From: Polytrichum commune
Taxonomy: Eukaryota > Streptophyta > Polytrichopsida > Polytrichales > Polytrichaceae
Direction of reading: 5' to 3'
NCBI GenBank assembly: GCA_950295325.1
Contig: OX485807.1
Location: 42,872,440-42,936,439 of the forward strand
DNA length: 64,000 nt
Part shown: positions 22,605 to 35,203 of the stretch, piece by piece
Position numbering within the stretch: the stretch's first letter is position 1
Layout: each line of letters opens with the position of its first letter
Notes under the pieces: model-generated
Told to the model about the DNA's origin: nothing
Seen by the model: the letters and a program-made list of their open reading frames with translations, nothing else
Databases searched by the model: none
Translations under genes and position numbers: made by a program

Positions 22605-25600
22605 TTAAGCTCTCTTTCTTTTTGACACGGGTGACTGGGATTGCAAAAATTTCTGGGAGGGTGACCCTTTTCCCTGTTCCGCCTTCAGTCGTTCCAGTTC
22701 TGCCTGTAACTTCTTGATGTAATTGTCCTTGGATAAATTACCAACTCCCCCATCCGGTGAACGCTCACTCCTGATTCCAATGTTCACTGCATCTATGTCT
22801 TGTTCGCTCCCAGTCGCGCGAACAGACCTTGGAGTACGCTGCAGAATTGGCCACGGATTACCAAATTGCTATGATGAGTGGCCTGATACTGTAAGGGCAA
22901 ACCTGCTTCTCTCCAGTTAATAAATGTAACCTCCAATACCAGGCAAACATGCAATGACTAATACACTTTCTACCATTTCAGAATTTCAGCAGACATTGGA
23001 ACTTGTTACGTTGCCCACTAGGCACATTTCGGCACAGTGGACTGTGTCATATACACCTACAACATGGCAATGATGGTCTAGGCAAAGTGAATTCACCTGT
23101 TCAATTACTGGTAGAGTTGTCACTTGAGACTTGTGGCCGTGTCCCTCATCGCAGGTTCCTCCTTGCACGGAATTTGGACTCGACTGTGTCTCCCCATTCT
23201 CGTCCGACATGTCCTCCTCTGCAATGTTGTCCCAATTGTTTGAGACTCCCTCCTTCTTCTGCTTCTTCATTCTAGAGCCTTTGTCACGTTGTGCTTCCGT
23301 GCACACTTCATCAGGGTCCGGTGACCTGCCCAAAATCTCCCTAAGATTCTCTCTGACTCCATTCACTCCTCTATTGCCTGTTCTGTTTATTGTTTTCCTG
23401 CAAGCATTCGCATACCTGCCCTGTTGTGATGTGAGGCCAAACCCCCACCCTTAAGCGTCCGTAGTCCGAGTAGTGGGTTTGGGCTCACATTCCTCCGCGG
23501 TATTGGATTTGGACTTGGATGAGTCCATAGTGCAAGGTTCACCCTTCAAGTGGTCTTGGATTTAACTAGCTCCTTCATAAACCCAGCTCCTTCATAAACC
23601 CAGCTTCTTAGCTTCTAACTAAACAAACCCAGCTCCTTCATAAACCCAGCTCCTTCATGAACCCAGCTCCTTAGCTTCTAACTAAACAAACCCATGTCCT
23701 TCATAAACCCAGCTCTTTACTTTCTAACTAAACAAACCCAGCTCCTTCATAAACCCAGCTCCTTCATGAACTCACAACTTTGTAGTTGTAATCCCCAACT
23801 ACCTCACTAATTATTCAAGCCCTTAACTAATCTTTCTACCTAATTTCCCTAATTCTACTAACAACCCCTTTCTAATCACACAATTCTTCTCTAATCCTAA
23901 AATCCTAAAATCCTAGAAAGGAGAGGGGGAGAGAGAATTTCCTAACTTCACTAAGACTAACTAATCCACACAAGTATATTTTTGCACTCATCACAACATC
24001 AAGTGCTCAACTCTTAAACATGGAACTTGCAACCACGTGTATTCAAAACATGAACTTTAAGTACCACAAATTGGAATCATGAATTAACTTTAAAATCCTT
24101 CACGTCAACACTAATTCTACCAAGAGGTCAAGCCCTCTTCAAGGCTAACAAGCCTTGGCTCTCAAACTAAAAACTAAGCACACACATGTGCTCCAATATG
24201 GCTTCCCACACCCACACTTATAACTCGTGGGGTGCCGTGGAGCACAAAGGAAAGAGAGGATGAGTGAGGGAAGAATGAGGGATTATATAGTAAGCTTGAG
24301 GGGGTGAGCACCCTCAAGGCTCACGATAAGCCCTTGAGATTTCCTCCTACTTAGTAGGCGCCAATCCTATCTTCTAAGCCTTCCTCCCTCAAATGATCAA
24401 CAAGGATCCTAATTCGAACATTTAACTAGCCTTGGCTTTCTACCTACCACACTTTACCAAACTTGGGATGCTTCAACCTAAACTTAGCCTCCTTCGCTTT
24501 CCGCCGCCATAACTTTCTCCCCTTACTTTTCCAAATCGTCGCTCACCACTTAATTCAAACCACGATGCTTAACTCGTGATTTGATTGGTGCTTTGAGAAT
24601 TTGCTTATCCTCCACCTTGCATTCTTCCTTGGGCCTTCCCCATTAAGTGGCCATGATGAGGTGGTCCACTTGTGCGCTCCATGTGATCCTCCATTCATCC
24701 CAATTCGAATGCACTTGCCTCTTGAGTCACTTTGGTTGTCTCCATCCATTTGTACTAGCCTACTCACTAACTACTCAATCCAAGTTCTCCTTACCTATCC
24801 TCATTCACTCAAATCCTTCCGAAGGTAAAAACACAATAACAACTCACATCCTAGCCTCTTACAACATGGTACTTCTAAGACTAACATTTCACTCTTTTTA
24901 TATTTTTGTGAAGTAACATGCTACTTCAAAGTGCATCAACTAACGTTTCAAGGGTCTAAGACTAAATGTGGGCACCCTTTTGGGCTCACATGTGATTTCT
25001 CTTCCCATTGCTTGCTCGCCGCTAGTTTCTGAAGTCGCTCCCATACTTCTGCATCGATGTGCATGGGCTGGCTCCCTCCTTTTTTGATCAGGGTTATGAG
25101 CTCCACCCTTTTCTTTGTTACAGCCTTGCCCATCAATCCTCGCAGGTGTTCCTCGTTGAGCTCTCCAGAATACTCAAAACTCTTGTTCAAGCGGTCTTTG
25201 AATATGCTCACATCCTCGTAAGTTTGCTTCTTGATGTGGGTGCAGGATGGATTGAGCCCCATAGCCAATTTGTTGATTTCTGCCATCCACGCTGGTTTGC
25301 CCGTGCCATAAGGTATTCCATCCTTGTCCAGTGTAATGTAGAATGGTTTCTTCCCATCTTTCTCCCTTTTAGCAGAATCAGCTTCCCGAGCCGCTTGCTT
25401 ATACCGACGCTGCCTCCGCTCAAACGCAGGGGACGCCACTGGAATTTGCTCCAGTTTCACAAAGGGCCTTGAACCTCGCTCCCTGGTGTCCTGGCCCTGG
25501 TGTCTGCCATAACGATCATGCGGTGATGTCGATCGCGACGTCCTCGGGCTCCGTCCGTGGATATCCCAGGGGTGCCTTCTACTATTCTGTCCAGGTCTGC

Positions 25601-26086
25601 GATGTGGTGATTCGCTGCTTGAAGATGAATCGCTGTGCCTTCTCCGAGGATGTCTGTCCTTTGATGCAAGCTGCCTGTATCCTGGGCCATCTGTAGTGCG
25701 AGACACACACGAAACGATTACTGTTCACTATAATATATTACAATTCAGAAAATTTGGCATTGCATTTGTATAATCCCATGTGTGTGTATGTGTATACCGT
25801 ACACACTGCGATAATGTTCCTCCGGTGATGGAATCCATTTCGTAGTCTCCGTGGCATTTCGATGGAACTGTTTTTGATGATCCTGTCTTCGAGTAGACGG
25901 GCTCCAAGATCTACTACGTCGATCACTCTTCGAAACATAGTGGCGGGAGGATCTCGAGTAATATTGCTCAGGACTTCTATAATGCCAGCCTATAGCGCGG
26001 CCATGATGTCCTCTACGTGCATACGGAGGTGATCCGCCCGCTTCCCTGTCGGGGCCTCTGGTCCTCTGCAATAAAATTGAAAGCAA
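22605..26086 (-). pseudogene. TnpA-like protein (Transposase_24 / Ptta-En-Spm type), split by an LTR
   Basis: A minus-strand gene with probable exons at about 26,086-25,807, 25,690-24,991 joined to 23,429-23,097, and 22,868-22,605. The first parts are rich in Arg and Ser (RRRHSDSSSSSESPHRR). The centre reads NKSFEYSGELNEEHLRGL, KKRVELITLIKKG and EVWERLQKLAASKQWEEKS, and beyond the LTR it continues GRYANACRK, RENLREILGRSPDPDE. That is the order seen in plant Transposase_24 proteins encoded by CACTA elements. The last exon has a coiled-coil stretch (IKKLQAELERLKAEQ) and a basic end. The LTR at 23,430-24,990 lies inside an exon; removing it and one TSD restores the frame. Splice sites inferred from GT..AG and frame. 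Likely role: second transposition protein binding the element ends. Confidence 0.7.
23430..24990 (+). mobile_element. Solo LTR (TGTGAGGCC family), copy 2
   Basis: Starts TGTGAGGCCAAACC and ends TTTTGGGCTCACA, with the target duplication TGTGA (23,425-23,429 and 24,991-24,995). It interrupts an exon of the TnpA-like gene. Its minisatellite (about 23,545-23,765) is made of CCCAGCTCCTTCATAAA units, unrelated in sequence to the minisatellite at the same place in copy 1. The plus-strand frame at 24,601-24,828 is incidental. Confidence 0.93.
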
Positions 26087-26939
26087 TCATCCATTCTATG
26101 AGTTAGAGAAAGATTTCAGCACCATTGCATTTCGGCAATGTAGGGCTGGGGTCTCCCAATAGGAGGGAGGCACTTATTGAGATTATTTTAGGTCCTCTTC
26201 TCCATTCTTTGCAACTTAAAAAATGTAGCATCAGCCTCGGCCGACCCTTCCATACAAATTCCATAAAAAGGTATGAATTTACGGCTATGACATCACAACC
26301 TCAGGTGAGTTTGAAGCCCCTGGGCTGGAGCCTTTATTGACGACACTTTTTGGACCTCATGTAGGTAAAATGGAGGAGTTTCAGACATGGACTTGCTGCA
26401 CATGCTCCCTCCTGCACAATCTCAGAAATCTACTTAATAATATACTTCACACATACAATATACCTATTTGTATTAACCTCAGGTGTTTTTTGGTCTTTGG
26501 AACTCCAGACAGTCGCGGACAACGGCACGTCAGTGTCTTCCAATCTCCTGTGAATTACGCACTTAATTCTGCATAGAACTAACCATTCATGACCTCTTGT
26601 GCAAGAACAATACTTTCGATACTGAGACAGTTTCAAGAGCTATGCACAGAAGACAGTACTGTAATTACAAACACTTGTCTGTGAGCAACATATACCATGT
26701 GAAGTTAATTATCCCGTGTGGGGCTGAGCATTACTGTAGCCATCTTTACGGCTGAGCTGGCAGTGTACTTAATAATATACTTCACAAATTTCAGCAGGCT
26801 AATATACTCAGCCTTTTGTGTGGGTACCGGAAGGAACTCCTCACGTTGGTCATGATTTTTTCTCCCAACCTTTCTGTGAAGTTTCGATGTTTCTTACAAT
26901 ACTGAACTCCCCAATTTACATTAGATATCCCATTTGCAC

Positions 26940-27425
26940 GCCAGACCTATTTTTTTCTGCCCCTAAATATAGCCTTTAAAAACCCTCTTTTACCCTGGGC
27001 CGTAACACTTAGCAATTACCATGGTTCAACCCCAATTAGAAAACTCTTTTCATATTCGATCATCCGTGTTGCTCCCACTACACATCACAATCAACTCCTG
27101 CCAGTCTGTCCCACCGGATATATAACGCATACGTGTCCAATACCTATTATTAATCTACCCCTAAATATAGCCTTTTAATTTACCCAGGGCAGTAAACCTG
27201 TCGAATTACCAGTGTGAAACCTGGAACCCAAAACTCTTTTCAGGACTATTTTTGTGTGTTGCTCCTACGAAGCATCAGAACTAACTTTACCCTATTTATC
27301 CAACCCATTGGATAGTCCATTTGCATCCCTAACCTATTAAAGATCTATCCCTAAATATTTCCTTTTAATTTACCATGTCTTACCCAGAGCCGTAACACTT
27401 GGCAATTACCAACTTACCCGTTCCT
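26940..27425. repeat. Three tandem units of roughly 190 bp inside the CACTA
   Basis: The block CCCCTAAATATAGCC ... GGGC(C/A)GTAA ... AATTACCA, followed by AACTCTTTTCA and GTTGCTCC, occurs at about 26,960, 27,155 and (partly) 27,345. Copies differ by substitutions and small gaps. They lie between the two minus-strand genes of the element. Confidence 0.7.
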
Positions 27426-27954
27426 TCAGTATGATTGGGGAAGGACTCCTATTCAGACGTCGGTATTTCTATGCACTTTGTGCTGGATCCGATCGTTCAG
27501 AACTTGTGGAAATGTGGACTGCATTCCCAATGGCTTTGCGCTTCCCTCTCTCTTGCAAGCCACGTGCACATTCTGGAGCCTGTTCTCTCTCTTCATGAAC
27601 AACCTCCTTCCCATACACTACTAGAAAATCATGACCAAATCAACAAAAAATCAACAGATCTTTGTCGATCCGGGCACTGCAATGACCGATTTCACTGATT
27701 TTTGAATTTTTGTAAAAATCAACAGTTTACTGCCTACATTTTTGTTGATTAGAATAGTACAATGACCAAATCAACAAAATTTTAGTAAATGTGAAATCTT
27801 TTTTGAATTTTTTTTGGAATATTCTAGGATCTATTGGAATATTATAAAATCTTTTTAATTTTTTGCAATTTATGGACTTGTAAGTGTATGGGTATGGAAA
27901 TAATTACGAATTCAAAGGTGTTTAAATATTATAAATATTATATTAGTTGATAGT

Positions 27955-28465
27955 TAATAATATATATATTAATATGTATAATATGTATATAATATATATG
28001 TAACATATAATATATATATATATGTATATATGTATATATATGTCTGTGTATATGTATGTATATGTATGTATATATATGTATATATGTATGTATATATGTA
28101 TGTATATGTATGTATATATGTATATATATAATATATGTAACATATATGTATATAATATATATAACATATATGTATATAATATATGTAACATATATGTATA
28201 CAATATATGTAACATGTATGTATATAATATATAATATATAAATATGTATACATTTACAGTATATATTTACTGTAATTATATACTGTATATATATACTGTA
28301 ATTATATACTGTATATATTTACTGTAATTATATACTGTAATTATATACTGTAATTATATACTGTAATTATATACTGCATATATTTACTGTAATTATATAC
28401 TGTAATTATATACTGTATATATTTACTGTAATTATATACTGTATATATTTACTGTAAATATATAC
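27955..28465. repeat. AT-rich minisatellite in derivative A
   Basis: Two parts: TATATGTA/ATATGTAACATATATG units to about 28,250, then TATACTGTAATTA and TATATTTACTGTAA units. Long open frames of Tyr/Ile/Met codons here are by-products of the repeat and not genes. Confidence 0.9.
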
Positions 28466-28541
28466 ATCAAGTAGGTAGTAAAGAGAAATTAGTGGCCTTA
28501 TTCTAGAAAGGTTTAAAACACTCCGTTTATATCATGTGTGA

Positions 28542-28735
28542 TGTGATGACCTAGTGGTTAAGGCACATGTGTGGGTATCACTAGGTGCAAGGTTCGATTC
28601 CCGTGGCCGACACCTTCGGCCTTGACCTTGCCACCTATGTGAGTGGTAGGTAGTCTATACTTGTAGGTGAGGTATATGTTGAGGGTTACTTGGGAGGAGT
28701 TAGGAATTGCAGATATGACATTTATTCATTTTTTA
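28542..28735 (+). mobile_element. tRNA-derived SINE inside small CACTA A
   Basis: Pol III A box TAGTGGTTAAGG-like sequence at 28,552-28,563 and B box GGTTCGATTCC at 28,591-28,601, with the short spacing of a tRNA gene. About 130 bp of unrelated body and a T-rich tail follow. Downstream of the B box it does not fold as a tRNA acceptor arm, so it is SINE-like and not a tRNA gene. The same sequence sits at the same place in the other two small CACTA elements. Confidence 0.75.
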
Positions 28736-30097
28736 TTTTTTAATGTTATATATATATATATATAATAAGTTTTTTTAAAAAAATATTTTTGTGACCATAT
28801 CAACAGAAAAAATCAACAAAATTGTGTTACATCATGTCCAGGTCAACGCGTCCTAAGTAACAACCGCGACCAACGCCTTTCTGTTGATCCGGACGCAAAA
28901 TTTTCTACTAGTGATATCGTTGGCCTGAAGGCGTGATTATGATATCGTCAGCAATGGCATTCCCACATTCCTGGGTTTGTGTGTCCATGCCCTCCTCTGC
29001 AGCTGGCATTTATGGAACTGGCGATCCTGATTGGTCCCCTGTCACCAACTCGTGTTGCAATCTATCTTCTGATGTCTCAGCTACACCCGTCGTTGGGCAT
29101 GACTTTCGGGTCGCTGTCTGAGACAACGATTTCACCACCCGTCCACAGGCTTCGGCATCCGCTATCATCTTCCGCCTCATCTCTTCAGGATCAGGCACAA
29201 CATATTTGGATGTGCCCATTACTACCTCGGCGGTTGCAGGTCGCACGGCTTTCACCTTTTTTCTCCCCTTCCCAGCCACGTCTTCTTTGCCTTTACCCTT
29301 CTCACGTGTCTCCCCCTTCGCACTCGGCTCCTCCAGGAGGTCATCTTCAACTACCTGATGTTGCGCCATTTGTTTGGAAGCTGCCCTGGTGATCGTCACA
29401 TGCTTGGATTTCTTCCCAAACCACGGTTCCGGAATATCCTTCTCCTTCAGCGTTTTCACCATGTTGGCTTCCTCCACCTATGATCACAGGTAAAACCATT
29501 GTTAGTTTAGAACGATTGCACTATTTTCATGACACGTGCACACATAAGTATTTGTCACCTGAAGCATGGCCATTACATGGGTGAAGTTGGAAGACCGAAT
29601 CGGCTGCTCATTCCCTTCTGTTCCCTGCAACGTGTGAGACTGGCACATTAATTAGAACCAGTTTCCAGTAACATTACACGCACTGCGACATTTCGACCCA
29701 CATGTGCATGCACATGGACAAGTACCTGATGAGCACGGTTGTTAGTGGCCTCGGGAACGATCCGAGAACTTCTCCTCTCTCCTCCGCATTGACAAAAGCG
29801 TGCACTCTTCCTCTTATCTCCAGCTTCAGTGCTGTTTGTGGAGTCGCTCAGAACTATGACAACTTCCAATACTCCATCTCCCAGTGATGTCTTGTTGAAT
29901 GCGCCGTCTCTACATGGCCAATTGTGCAAAGAGTTAAACAAAACCACAGTAGGGTGCCCCTTCTGCTGAGCACAGCGTGGACCTGCAGCGCCCGACTTGC
30001 AGCCAACAAAGCGAGGAAGGAACAACAGACCACTGAATTGTCTAGAACACACGCCAGGGACTCCTATTCCAGGACGACGATTTTCATCCAAAGTCAT

Positions 30098-32300
30098 GAA
30101 TTAGGTTTCCCCTAGGTAAATGAATGGATCTCCATGCCAATTACCCTCATGCGTTACGAATGGCTCTCTCCGCCACCGCTAACCCAATTGCTACAGTGCG
30201 AGAGCCGATGAGTGCCTTAATGAACTCGAGCACTGCTACAGTGCGACAGCCGGTGAATGCCTCTAGCTACCACAACAAGAATGTCATGGACAATCCATTT
30301 GAGTGATTCTATGAAGCCTTGAAGCTGCCGGAGACACAACATTGACGCATGCAGAAGCGACATGGCAGCAGTTTCTCGGTTGAACATGGAGAGTGTTGAG
30401 TATGGTTTTGCGGCGCATGCACATCGTTTGGAAGCCTTGTCCACATGCACTATGACTACAAGTTCGAGAGAACCTGGTTAGCGCCACTCACTCTGAGCAT
30501 TTATGTTGGATTTCATCCTCAATCCGGTCGAGCGTATGAGATATGTTTCGGAGTTCAAAAACTTGAAAATTATGAAGCACTGACATGTTGGGTCGCTGCG
30601 ATCAGGTCTGGAGCAGAATGAGAAACCAGACAACAGAAGATTAGGCGGACTTCGATGCGCTTTCTGGAAGAAGGGTTTCCTAAGAGCCCCGCCTCGGTGT
30701 GGCTATAATATTGTCTTCTTTGAATAACGGCTTCCACAGTGTTGCAACCAGCGGTCTTGGTTTGCAAAACCATCAGTCGCGATCAAGACATAATTCGGGT
30801 AAAACTATCAAACTTTGATCTTGGTTGAGTAAATCGTATCCCTACTTGTATTCATTCAGGGTAATGACACAGTATGAGTATGATGCAGAACCTGTCATGT
30901 TGGCATAGGCGAGAAATAAAAGCATCAGTATTGACAGTGTTGATTGCCTAACGTCTCGTCCGGCATTCATTGTCTGCACTCATGTTCGTAATTAAGAATT
31001 TTTTTATTATAGGGTCAATTGCTGTATAATCTGTGTGCATAACAATATCTTCAAATAGTTGGTGAGTTATATAATCACACAGGTTTGGACACAGAGTAAG
31101 GAATACCAATGCCACCCTGTCGTTTTGGAGGTACATTACTCGTCTGAGCAATATTTGCTACAGTCTGTAAACTTGAAATGTGGCATATATTTGTATTCCG
31201 GTTCTGCTTTACCCTATCTACTGCCAAATGTCTGTTAACAAATGGATTTGCACAACTGTTGACTCAAGTTAAATCCAGCGACCTTGCACACCCACATGCC
31301 ATTAGTAATCACATTACCCACTCTGTCAACAACGTCAGCAATTAAAGTGATATCCCCACCCTTCCTTGTATGAGATTGGAATTACTAGATGCCCTTAGTG
31401 CATGCGAATCCCATCCTTTATTTTAAAATGATCATATAGGTCCCTTAAAAAATGAGGTCAACTCACGAACCTAGAATATAGTTAAAGAAAATCTGACTAC
31501 ATATACCAGTGTTTAGAAACTGATAATGTCTTTTTGGTCGTCATTCTTGGATCCACACCTATCCACACACCACTCATAATATAGTTGTCCAATTCATAAA
31601 AGTAACTGAATTAGACCCTCCTTATGTGAGTGGCAAGGGTCAGAGCTGATAGGCCATCCTTTTGTTATTGCCCTGCTGGAGTTGGAGTCTAATCTGTATT
31701 CTAATTTTTGACTGCAGGAATTGGGTATCACTTTCCAAAGAGAGTCGTCATTGCTGGAGGAGGGTATGTGGTTCAAACAAGACATGATATCTGTCATTAA
31801 TTTTTTTTATGAAGAGATTTATTCTAAAAAAAAGATATTTTATCTTGACCTTGTGCTAGTGGGGCCAGGTTGATGTGTTGCTCCATACATTTCAGTATGA
31901 AAGTATGCGGAGGGTTTTCATATCATTGGTCTTGCTACATGCAGAGGGGTTTCTATATAAGCCGTGATCAGTGATGAATGGGAATTTTGGACCAGATTTG
32001 TGATATGCTGACTGCCTGGGATGTAATCAAAATTTTGTGTTTGAATTGCTCAAGCCTCCTCTTTAAAGCGATCAAATGTGTATCAAGGTTAATCATGTAT
32101 CAGGGTAGGTATGGTACATCTGTGAGACTCCGTGTATAACTTTCACAATGAGGTAATGTCTGCAGCCCCTAAATTGATGTGCGAGCAATTGTTCGACAAA
32201 TTTGATGAGGAGTTGTGCGCTGTTGTAGCTCCCAATCTGATACTGACATGACTTATTCCACTGTGATTTAGGTGCTTGTTGCACTGACAGTCACGGAGGG
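30098..32300. promoter_or_regulatory. Divergent intergenic region of the CACTA element
   Basis: About 2.2 kb separate the minus-strand basic-protein gene from the plus-strand TnpD gene, so it should hold both promoters. It contains short repeats with GCTACAGTGCGA near 30,190-30,250 and no convincing domain. Minus-strand frames at 30,217-30,487 might be an upstream exon, which I could not confirm. The start codon of the TnpD gene may also lie in the last part. Confidence 0.4.
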
Positions 32301-34260
32301 TTGGTGCAGATTGTGAGCTCGCAGGATCAGAGATATAATTGCGGAACTGGAAACTACCCAATTGAGGATGGAGTCGGCATAATTAGTACACGTTGCGTAG
32401 TGAAGAAGGCCACGTTTGCTGAAAAGATGCGTCGACGATTGTCTGCAGCCTACCACATTGAGCGCTCAATAGCCCATAGATTGGGCTTGCCCGAGTACCC
32501 ATGTGCGTGTAATCGCTGCAGAGGCGCTATAATTAAGAAGGTAGAAACCGTGGCGAGGCACCACAGTATACATGGTCGTGATCCATATTTGGTATATCCA
32601 GTCATGGTAGGTAAATATATTGAGATTTCCGTCATACTTGAGAGTCCTGTGAAATTGTTGTTAGGCAGTGCACGATGATGCATCAGGTTGTGCTGGTTGA
32701 GATGGTCCAATGCACGGTGGTAGCATTTTGTGTTCATAGATGGTGACACAGTGCGAGAATCTCTCCTAAAGTCCACTGATCCCTACTTGTGTATGACAGA
32801 CTGTGGATGGACAAAATGTTCGGGGTCCAGCCATGGCTGAAGATATAGAGGGAGAGGAATACCGAAGACATCGACATCGCCAATCACATGCCGGATTCAC
32901 GTGGCCAAGGAGGACTGCAGTTGACGTGGAGAACATGGCCAGGGACGCGTTTGCTAGAGTCGATGACATCCACAACAACAGCGGCAACGAAGACGATCCC
33001 ACAGGTATGGATGCTGGCATGGGTGAAGTTGAAGGTCAGTATGATGAGGCGAATTTGGAACATTTGATACGTGAATCTACAGAAACGGTCTATGAAGGTT
33101 CCACTCAGAATCGTTTGCAATGCGCCATCGTGTTATTCACCCTGTGCACTCTTTACTCGGTCCCACACACATTCCTGGACGCTCTGCTCACATGGATAGC
33201 GGGAGACCTGTTGCCAACCTCAAACAAGTTCCCCCGCACCGCCTATGAGGTCAAATCTTTGTTGATGAAGTTAGGCTTGAAACACGATCAAGTGCACTGT
33301 TGCCCCGACGGCCATGTCCTGTACGAGGGCGACAACGGACATCTCACATAATGTCCAAAATGCCATCAAGAACGATACATTCCTGGGTCCAATAATGTTC
33401 CTCGTCGTGTGGCTAGGTATTTTGATGTCATTAAACATTTGCAACGATTGTTTAAGTGTCCACAAGTAGCACAACACATGACATGGCACGACTCCCATAG
33501 ATGTCGTGGGCAACTCATGAGGTCCGTGGCTGACAGTGAACAGTGGAAGGCCATAGATCGCAACGAGCCAGAATTTGCCACAGTCCCCACGAATCTTCGG
33601 CTTGGATTAGTTGGAGATGGCATTATTCCTTACAAGAACAATGCAATCAAGCACTCAACCTGGGTGTTGTTGATCACAATTTATAATCTGCCTCCATGGC
33701 TATTAACGAAGAAATTCTTCATATCCATGGCCTTACTTATTCCTGGGCCAAAATCTCCCACAGCCGAGAACATAGATGTCTATCTCGCTCCTATAGTCCG
33801 TGACTTGCTTAGACTATGGCATGGAGTCCCAGCTATAAATATGGCAAAGCCTGAAGGGAGTAGATCTTTCACGCTCAGGGCCATGCTAATCTGGACAGTG
33901 AACGACTTTCCAGCCTATGGACTTCTATCTGGACATCAGGTTCATGGTTACAAAGGATGCCCGTTGTGTGGTCCTGAGACTTGTGCAGAGCATGCACCGC
34001 TCTTAAATAAAATGATATACCTAGGGGGTCGACGGTTTCTAGCACCCGATCACAGGTTCCGCAGGGCGAAGGCTGCATTTAACAATCACCAGGAGTGGCA
34101 ATTGGGTCCCGATAGACCTACGGGGGAAGAAGTACTAGGATGGGGTACGGCACGTTCTAGCTTTCTCGCAGACGGAGGAGTGGAGAATTCAAATGGTGAC
34201 CCTGTGAAACTGCACGGCGTGAAGCGACGGAGTATTTTCTTCGAGCTTCCCTATTGGAAG

Positions 34261-35203
34261 GTACAACTTCTGGCATGGCTCCCTTTGTGAAATTAACGTG
34301 AAATTTATGTGAAATTTGTACAATGGCATCCTTTGGTTGTAAGAAGAGGGTTTTGTCTTTTGAACTTGAAATTGGACCCAACCTTGAATCACCAGTTTCT
34401 CAAACTAAAGAAGAGTATTTACTTGAGTTGAGATTGCTAACATTTAATTTGGCGGGAGAGTGATGCCACATTGACTGAAGTTCATTTTTCATCCCTTAGA
34501 CCTAGAACTTAGGGTGATCACGTTGGGTCTAAAATTTTGCTCTCGATCAATAGGATGGCTCAATTTGGACCTCATGTTGGTCCTAAACTCTAGTGTACCC
34601 ACCCCAAATTTCTAGAGTAATGGAGTACAGTGACCTCAATGAGATAGATAATGAGGTAGATAATGGCAATCTAAATTTTATCACATGAACTAGACAAGAA
34701 AGAGTTGAGCCGAAGTGACAATACATCCTCCATGAGAAACAATATGATGACTCAAGTTCAATTTTGGCACACAGTGTCTGGAGTTTGTTAGGATTTCAGT
34801 CGTGATAGCTTCTACAGGGTTTGCAGAGGGAAGAGAAGCATATATTTCAATTGGTGATATTTCTACAATGGCATCCTTTGGTTGTAAGAAGAGGGTTTAT
34901 GTGGCATTCTCCTGTTCGAACCATAGGATGCCATTGTAGAAATTTATGTGCAATTTGGTTCGAGTGGGTTTGTAAGAAGAGGGGGCATGTGGCATTTCTC
35001 CTGTTCTCTCCAGAAACTGATTGATGTAATGGTTGTTGGATGGAAAATCGCCAATTCACTTACTATTTGTATTCTAGTAATGTAATCACGTCTGCATGGG
35101 GTGGGTACTGTCAGTAGAGTTTTTGCTCAATACCTGGGCCTTTTGGTAGTCAATTAAGTGTAGGTAGTCTAATTTCAGTTGTATGGAAACTCTCTCTGTA
35201 CAG
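34261..35203 (+). other. Large intron of the TnpD-like gene with hairpin repeat
   Basis: Phase-0 intron. It contains ATTTCTACAATGGCATCCT near 34,857 and its exact inverted copy ending near 34,943, a 19-bp stem with a loop of about 48 bp. Direct copies of TACAATGGCATCCTTTGG also occur at 34,319 and TTTGTAAGAAGAGGG at 34,970. Confidence 0.7.

Larger units (their letters stand above)
27616..28913 (+). mobile_element. Small CACTA derivative A, 1,298 bp
   Basis: The left end is CACTACTAGAAAATC and the right end is ATTTTCTACTAGTG, with the target duplication ATA (27,613-27,615 and 28,914-28,916). It has no gene. The left 60 bp contain AATCAACA words like those at the ends of the 19.8-kb element. 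The middle is an AT-rich minisatellite (about 27,955-28,465) and the right part carries a SINE. It interrupts the third exon of the basic-protein gene. Derivative B at 36,888 is a close relative. Confidence 0.92.
27469..30097 (-). pseudogene. Unknown basic protein gene of the CACTA, broken
   Basis: Minus-strand exons with matching phases: up to 30,097 through 29,726; 29,624-29,559 (22 codons); and 29,477 down to a TAG at 27,469. The start codon is not certain. The third exon is rich in Lys, Arg and Glu (KGKGKEDVAGKGRKKVK, EEMRRKMIADAEA), and its end includes QERGKRKAIGN. It has one in-frame TAA (29,010-29,012) after which the same frame continues, and it is cut at 28,914 by a small CACTA element; the frame resumes beyond it after allowing for the ATA duplication. 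I recognise no family. It may be an accessory transposition protein or a captured host fragment. Splice sites are inferred from GT..AG and frame. Confidence 0.5.

Noticed and set aside
24601-24916. Plus-strand frames within the LTR at 23,430-24,990
   Set aside because: They lie in non-coding LTR sequence and are not kept in the other LTR copies.
28022-28241. CRISPR-like or satellite array
   Set aside because: Units are short, imperfect and AT-only, with no spacer structure; the setting is a plant transposon.
27943-28253. Open frames of 60-94 codons on both strands rich in Tyr, Ile and Met
   Set aside because: They are translations of a TATATG-type minisatellite in which stops happen to be absent.
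28542-28620. Possible functional tRNA gene
   Set aside because: A and B boxes are present, but there is no matching acceptor stem, and the sequence recurs in three transposons with a SINE-like body and tail.
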